A stretch of DNA of 64,000 nucleotides from Bacillus sp. EB600 (lineage in GTDB: Bacteria > Bacillota > Bacilli > Bacillales > Cytobacillaceae). Positions 60,400-64,000 of the stretch are shown one piece after another. The stretch's first letter is position 1. Each line of letters begins with the position of its first letter. Under the pieces are notes generated by a model. It worked only from the letters and a program-made list of their open reading frames with translations, searched no databases and was not told the DNA's origin. The stretch covers positions 50,217 to 114,216 of the forward strand of contig NZ_JAEVLT010000014.1 of NCBI RefSeq assembly GCF_024494385.1, read 5' to 3'. The translations under genes were made by a program, and so were the position numbers.

Positions 60400-60642
60400 T
60401 TAGGCGTATTTTATGCCCGCAGTCTTTATATTATTTTTATCATCTGATCCACACGGTGTTACAGCATATGTCATTCCACATTTAGGACAGTCCATAATAA
60501 CAGTTTCTAATTCAAAGGTTTCTCCACACTCGCAGCTAATTTCGTGCGCCACTGTTGGTGCAAAATTTTCTTTCCCTTTACTTTTAACATGATCAACGAT
60601 GGCTTTTCCATCATGTAAATTCGTTGTACAACCGCAGCTCAT
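60400..60642 (-). CDS. Cysteine-rich small protein, zinc-ribbon-like
   Basis: An 80-residue protein with cysteines at the N-terminus (CGC, residues 3-5), two in HEISCECGE, two in CPKCGM and one in VTPCGSD. The central four form a plausible zinc ribbon. The intervening AIVDHVKSKGKENFAPTVAH is helical and charged. Family not recognised; ATG after TTGGAGG. Confidence 0.72.
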   Translation of the reverse strand: MSCGCTTNLHDGKAIVDHVKSKGKENFAPTVAHEISCECGETFELETVIMDCPKCGMTYAVTPCGSDDKNNIKTAGIKYA

Positions 60643-60953
60643 AAATAACCTCCAAGGATTTTTTCATAGTTTTCATTTTATATAGCTAGTTAATAATAGC
60701 ATAGAAGCATTCATAAAAATGAAGCAAAAAGTAGACACTTTATGAATTTATCTAAAATTATCTTAGGCCACTATAAAAATGCGAACTTAGACTACCTCCG
60801 CTTTACGGGTTTTACCTTTTTACTCTTTTCTTCGTTTCCTATTTTTTTATGGCAAAAAGATAATATTGACTACACTCAATTTGGTCATACTAAATAAGTA
60901 GTTCATTGAAATAGTACGTAAACTAAAGATTTCAGTTGTCAGGAGAAGAGACT
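60643..60953. other. Intergenic region before nhaC-like gene
   Basis: Holds a 51-codon frame at 60742-60897 (MNLSKIILGHYKNANLDYLR then a hydrophobic stretch) with no convincing ribosome binding site. It may be a membrane-protein relic; otherwise AT-rich. No regulatory RNA recognised. Confidence 0.35.
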
Positions 60954-62384
60954 TTGGAACATACATGGCTTTCTTTATTACCATTTCTTATTGTCATTTC
61001 TATGTCTATATGGCTAAAAAACATCTTACCTGGTCTTGTTGTAGGCTTGCTTGTCGGTTCTTTGCTTGTTAAAGCTGATTTATTGCCAGGGATCTATCAA
61101 TCGGTATCCTATTTCGTTGCAACCTTGTCCAATGGGAACAATATGAAAATAATTGGGTTTCTTTATTTATTTGGCGGTCTGGTTGGGATGATGAACATTT
61201 CTGGAGGCATTAAAGGTTTTTCAGATTGGGTTGGGACTAAGATTCGGACAGAGCGCGGACTTCTGGGGCTAATTTGGCTTACTCTTCCTGTTACGTTCAT
61301 GATGCCAATGTTTCGGATTATGATGATTGCCCCTGTCGTGAAATCACTGATTAAAAAAATGAACGCGCCTAAGCAAAAGGTCGGGCTAATGATGGATATT
61401 TCGACCGAGTCGGTCATTGTCCTTTTACCGGTCGCTACGGCCTTTGTTGGATTCATGGTTTCTTTAGTGGAAGGCAGTATTAGCAAGCTTCATTTACATA
61501 TGTCAGCCTATCATGTCTTCTTACTTAGCATTTTATTTAATTTTTTTGCGATCGTTATGCTGATAATTGGGATTATCCTCACATTCTGGACTCCTGGTAA
61601 GAAAACAAATCTTTCCAACCTAAAACGAAATCAAGATCAGTTGGATGAGGAAGAAAATGAATTTCACCGCAGTGGAATTAAAAGAGAATTGTCCTTGGTA
61701 AAAGCACAACCGTGGAATTTAATTTTCCCTGTCTTCTTGCTCTTGGGATTATCTCTATTTCTTTTGTGGCAGAACGGCAAAGCTAAAGGAGCGAAAGCAA
61801 TCTTTGAAGCTTTTACGAAGGCGGACGCCACATTCGTCATGCTATTAGCTGTTTTCATCACACTCGTCCTATCCTTTGTTTTTTACATTATTAGACGACA
61901 GAAAATTGACGAACTCTTGTATCATTTTTATGATGGTGGAAATCAAATGATGGAAGCAATCAGTCTGCTTGTCCTCATCTGGTCGTTGACATTGTCAGCA
62001 GAAGATCTTGGCTTTTCAAGATTTGTTAGTTCAACATTAGGATCCTTCTTACCTGCATTTTTGACCCCAGTAACGATATTTCTGCTCGGCTCTATTATCG
62101 GCTACTTTATCGGCTCCTCCTGGGGTACATGGGGATTGTTTATGCCACTTGGAATGTCATTAGCTGTTTCTACTGGGGCCTCAATCCCGTTAACCGTTGG
62201 TGCAGTATTTGCAAGCGGAGCATTTGGGGCATTAACATCACCTTTAGGCGATACAACCATAACAACGGCATCTATTCTTGATCTGCCACTTGTCGATTAT
62301 GCTCGCTATAAATTGAAGATTTCTGTGATCGGCGGCATCATAGCAATTGTGTTATATCTAGTTAGTGCACTCTTTCTTTTTTGA
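60954..62384 (+). CDS. NhaC-family Na+/H+ antiporter
   Basis: A 476-residue membrane protein with about eleven hydrophobic segments. LTLPVTFMMPMFRIMMIAP, MDISTESVIVLLPVATAFVG and the C-terminal GSSWGTWGLFMPLGMSLAVS, GALTSPLGDTTITTAS are NhaC-family marks. TTG at 60954 follows CAGGAGAAGAG; the longer frame begins inside this site. NhaC-type proteins exchange Na+ for H+, or malate for lactate in MleN-like members. Confidence 0.9.
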   Translation: MEHTWLSLLPFLIVISMSIWLKNILPGLVVGLLVGSLLVKADLLPGIYQSVSYFVATLSNGNNMKIIGFLYLFGGLVGMMNISGGIKGFSDWVGTKIRTERGLLGLIWLTLPVTFMMPMFRIMMIAPVVKSLIKKMNAPKQKVGLMMDISTESVIVLLPVATAFVGFMVSLVEGSISKLHLHMSAYHVFLLSILFNFFAIVMLIIGIILTFWTPGKKTNLSNLKRNQDQLDEEENEFHRSGIKRELSLVKAQPWNLIFPVFLLLGLSLFLLWQNGKAKGAKAIFEAFTKADATFVMLLAVFITLVLSFVFYIIRRQKIDELLYHFYDGGNQMMEAISLLVLIWSLTLSAEDLGFSRFVSSTLGSFLPAFLTPVTIFLLGSIIGYFIGSSWGTWGLFMPLGMSLAVSTGASIPLTVGAVFASGAFGALTSPLGDTTITTASILDLPLVDYARYKLKISVIGGIIAIVLYLVSALFLF

Positions 62385-62461
62385 AATGCTGTGCAGAATA
62401 CCTTCAATTTTTCGTCATAGAAATAAATTTCAAAGTATGAGCATGAAAAAGATGTAGGTAA

Positions 62462-62501
62462 ATGAAAAGTAGGTTACCCTTTTGGGTAACCTACTTTTCA
62501 T
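62462..62501 (+). terminator. Strong terminator
   Basis: ATGAAAAGTAGGTTACCC and its exact complement form an 18-bp stem with a TTTT loop. Confidence 0.92.
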
Positions 62502-62611
62502 TTCTTCTAACCTGTCCCTATTAAATTAATAACAAAACACTTCTCAATTGTTCTATCAAATACAACTATGAATATACATAGCAGTAAAAAAGAAAAAGGA
62601 AGTGTGAGTAC

Positions 62612-62920
62612 ATGGCTATTTTTACAAATAAAATCGTTTGTATTAATTGTGAAAATTTTTTTCAGCTGAAATATGAAAGAGGGAAATCTTATTGGTCGTG
62701 TCAGGGAAATGAGAGATGTGGAATTAATATTGTTAGTGAAGACGCAATGATCGAGTTTATAAGTAGAAGGTTATGGTCCGAAGATCGAACAAAAGAAAAA
62801 ATAACTTATTTCATTGAAAAAGGTGTGGAAAAAATTGTGGTAAAAGATAAAAATGATTTCGATGTATTTATCAGAGGTCAAGAACCTATGTCATGGAAAC
62901 CTGGTCATATTCACTATTAG
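62612..62920 (+). CDS. Hypothetical zinc-ribbon-like protein
   Basis: A 102-residue protein with an N-terminal CINC ... CQGNERC pattern suggesting a zinc ribbon similar to the one in large serine recombinases, then charged helices (SRRLWSEDRTKEKITYF, IVVKDKNDFDVFIRG). ATG after AAAGGAAG. Family not recognised. Single gene between terminator and RidA. Confidence 0.65.
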   Translation: MAIFTNKIVCINCENFFQLKYERGKSYWSCQGNERCGINIVSEDAMIEFISRRLWSEDRTKEKITYFIEKGVEKIVVKDKNDFDVFIRGQEPMSWKPGHIHY

Positions 62921-63004
62921 GTTTTGGAAGAAATAAGCCCCTCCAAATGGAAGAGCCTACCATTGTTTATCTTTGGCATTTGAAATCTTGTCATTATGAT
63001 CTAA

Positions 63005-63475
63005 TTAAGCGAGTTCATTTAATTCCACAATCATTTCCAATTCCACTGGCATATTATGGGGCAGGGCATTCGTACCTATAGCAGATCTAGTATGTTTCCC
63101 CTGATCGCCAAAAACCTCTTCAAATAACTCTGATGCACCATTTATTACTTTTGGTTGTTCAGAAAAACCTACTGGGCAATTAACAAACCCGAGAACTTTC
63201 ACAATTTTTTTAATTCTATCCAAAGTCCCCAAATGTTCACTTAATATGGACAGCAGATTAAGTGCAGCTAGTCTTGCAGCCATCTGCCCCTCCTCAATCG
63301 ATAGTTCCTTTCCGACCTGCCCCTGAAATAGAACTTTTCCATTTACTTTACACCCTGTACCGGAAGTATATACTAGGTTACCAACAGTTGTTGCTGGTAG
63401 ATAAACTCCAGATGGTTTAGGGGGATTGGGTAAATCAATTCCTAAATCTAGTAATTTTCTTTCCATAATTCCCAT
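63005..63475 (-). CDS. RidA (YjgF/UK114) family protein
   Basis: A 156-residue RidA-like protein. Segments GVYLPATTVGNLVYTSGTG, NLLSILSEHLGTLDRIKKIV and HTRSAIGTNALPHNMPVELE are seen; the R in TRSAIG and E in VELEMIV are the usual imine-hydrolysis residues. It is longer than RidA itself and closer to the YjgH/Rid4-7 side group. The ATG at 63475 follows AGAGGTG. Confidence 0.88.
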   Translation of the reverse strand: MGIMERKLLDLGIDLPNPPKPSGVYLPATTVGNLVYTSGTGCKVNGKVLFQGQVGKELSIEEGQMAARLAALNLLSILSEHLGTLDRIKKIVKVLGFVNCPVGFSEQPKVINGASELFEEVFGDQGKHTRSAIGTNALPHNMPVELEMIVELNELA

Positions 63476-63696
63476 ATAAACACCTCTAAAAATGAATAAA
63501 TTTAAAATCTCTGGATGAAGGAGCATTCTACTTTTTTTTATTATAAATGAATATTAATATATTTGCTTTCGAAAGTTTTAAATTTTCAGTAATTTTATTC
63601 GCGTTTTTTTGCAAAAAGTCTAAATAATGTGTTAACTATTTTCATTTATCATTACCGCTTAAACGTCTTTTTGTCTTTGTTGTCATTATAAACGAC

Positions 63697-63730
63697 AAAA
63701 AGACTGATGATACTTTTTCATCAGTTTTTT
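63697..63730 (-). terminator. Terminator of the tRNA unit
   Basis: ACTGATGA, loop, TCATCAGT followed by CTTTTTG on the minus strand, just after tRNA-Glu. Confidence 0.8.
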
Positions 63731-63732
63731 TA

Positions 63733-63804
63733 TGACCCCTACGGGATTCGAACCCGTGTTACCTCCGTGAAAGGGAGGTGTCTTAACCGCTTGACCAAGG
63801 GGCC
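63733..63804 (-). tRNA. tRNA-Glu (TTC)
   Basis: 72 bases on the minus strand. GGCCCCT and AGGGGTC form the acceptor, the anticodon loop CTTTCAC gives TTC, and GGTTCGAATCC is the T arm. No encoded CCA. Last gene of the cluster. Confidence 0.95.
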
Positions 63805-63820
63805 TATATATTTATATTTA

Positions 63821-63911
63821 TGGCGGAGAAGGAGGGATTTGAACCCTCGCGCCGGTTACCCGACCTATACCCTTAGCAGGGGCACCTCTTCAGCCACTTG
63901 AGTACTTCTCC
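63821..63911 (-). tRNA. tRNA-Ser (GCT)
   Basis: 91 bases with the long variable arm of class II tRNAs. Acceptor GGAGAAG/CTTCTCC, discriminator G, encoded CCA. Anticodon loop CTGCTAA gives GCT, reading AGC and AGT. Confidence 0.95.
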
Positions 63912-63915
63912 ATTT

Positions 63916-63990
63916 TGGCTCCGCAGGTAGGACTCGAACCTACGACCGATCGGTTAACAGCCGATAGCTCTACCACTGAGCTACTGCGGA
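63916..63990 (-). tRNA. tRNA-Asn (GTT)
   Basis: 75 bases including encoded CCA. Acceptor TCCGCAG/CTGCGGA; anticodon loop CTGTTAA gives GTT. First of the three in transcription order; more tRNAs or an rRNA operon may lie right of the window. Confidence 0.95.
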
Positions 63991-64000
63991 ATAATATAAA

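Noticed and set aside
63707..63901. Open frame on the plus strand at 63707-63901
   Set aside because: It is antisense to tRNA-Glu and tRNA-Ser; such frames (GIRTRVT..., RRDLNPRAG) are frequent false genes over tRNAs.

Overview
The window is a low-GC (roughly one third G+C by eye) chromosomal segment of a spore-forming member of the Bacillaceae. The evidence is sporulation-type genes (spoVS, an sspH-type SASP, a Spo0E-like protein), strong AGGAGG ribosome binding sites with frequent GTG/TTG starts, many orthologues of Bacillus subtilis genes (fetAB, uppP, yhcX, ydfA-type arsB, ribD, ecsC, terC, cspB-like), and a tRNA Asn-Ser-Glu cluster in the order of a large B. subtilis tRNA operon. A nitrate reductase gene cut by the left edge indicates a facultative nitrate respirer. 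A Neobacillus/Mesobacillus-like organism fits, but that is inference.

Layout. 1-2.2 kb: start of narG preceded by a hemerythrin-like gene and two small unknown genes, probably one operon. 2.3-7 kb: broken PAS remnant, fetAB metal exporter, an MFS transporter divergent from a diacylglycerol-type glucosyltransferase. 7-12.2 kb: FAH-family hydrolase, nitronate monooxygenase, and a three-gene TrpXYZ-like ABC uptake system. 12.4-19.9 kb: accessory stretch with a 40-codon gene, a tyrosine recombinase, a VWA-like protein, an FbpB-like peptide, a HAD protein lacking its nucleophile, a polysaccharide deacetylase translationally linked to a DUF4236-like mini-ORF, a CBS-HEPN protein, uppP and a broken gene. 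20-30.1 kb: hydroxyacid dehydrogenase, decayed acyl-CoA dehydrogenase, small enzymes, 5'-nucleotidase, GNAT-nitrilase fusion (yhcX), arsB-type permease and a DUF2642-like protein. 30.3-36 kb: frameshifted DUF421 gene, then a flavin-linked locus (ribD, GTP cyclohydrolase II and FAD monooxygenase on one strand, HxlR regulator divergent) and an RlmN/Cfr-family methyltransferase. 36-44.6 kb: AlsS-like TPP enzyme, dead sugar dehydrogenase, ECF S-like protein, ferritin-like protein, SDR, DoxX, Spo0E-like, spoVS and a CysJ-like protein without flavodoxin domain. 44.9-56.5 kb: cell-wall hydrolases, EcsC, flavin reductase, CDF and TerC metal transporters, csp, SET protein, sspH, MBL hydrolase and L,D-transpeptidase. 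56.6-64 kb: two pseudogenes, second csp, aldo/keto reductase, AEC and NhaC transporters, RidA, and three tRNAs.

How it fits together. Most of the window is single genes or two- to four-gene operons closed by clear rho-independent terminators. Two units read as pathways: the hemerythrin-narG operon and the HxlR / FAD monooxygenase / RibA / RibD locus, which could supply and oxidise a pyrimidine intermediate of riboflavin synthesis. It lacks riboflavin and lumazine synthase genes, and I regard it as the best candidate for an undescribed system here. The density of recently broken genes (PAS, acyl-CoA dehydrogenase, DUF421, sugar dehydrogenase, acetyltransferase, DinB, the 19.3 kb gene) is notable; some breaks lie in homopolymers and could be sequencing errors. 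No IS element, CRISPR array or rRNA was seen.
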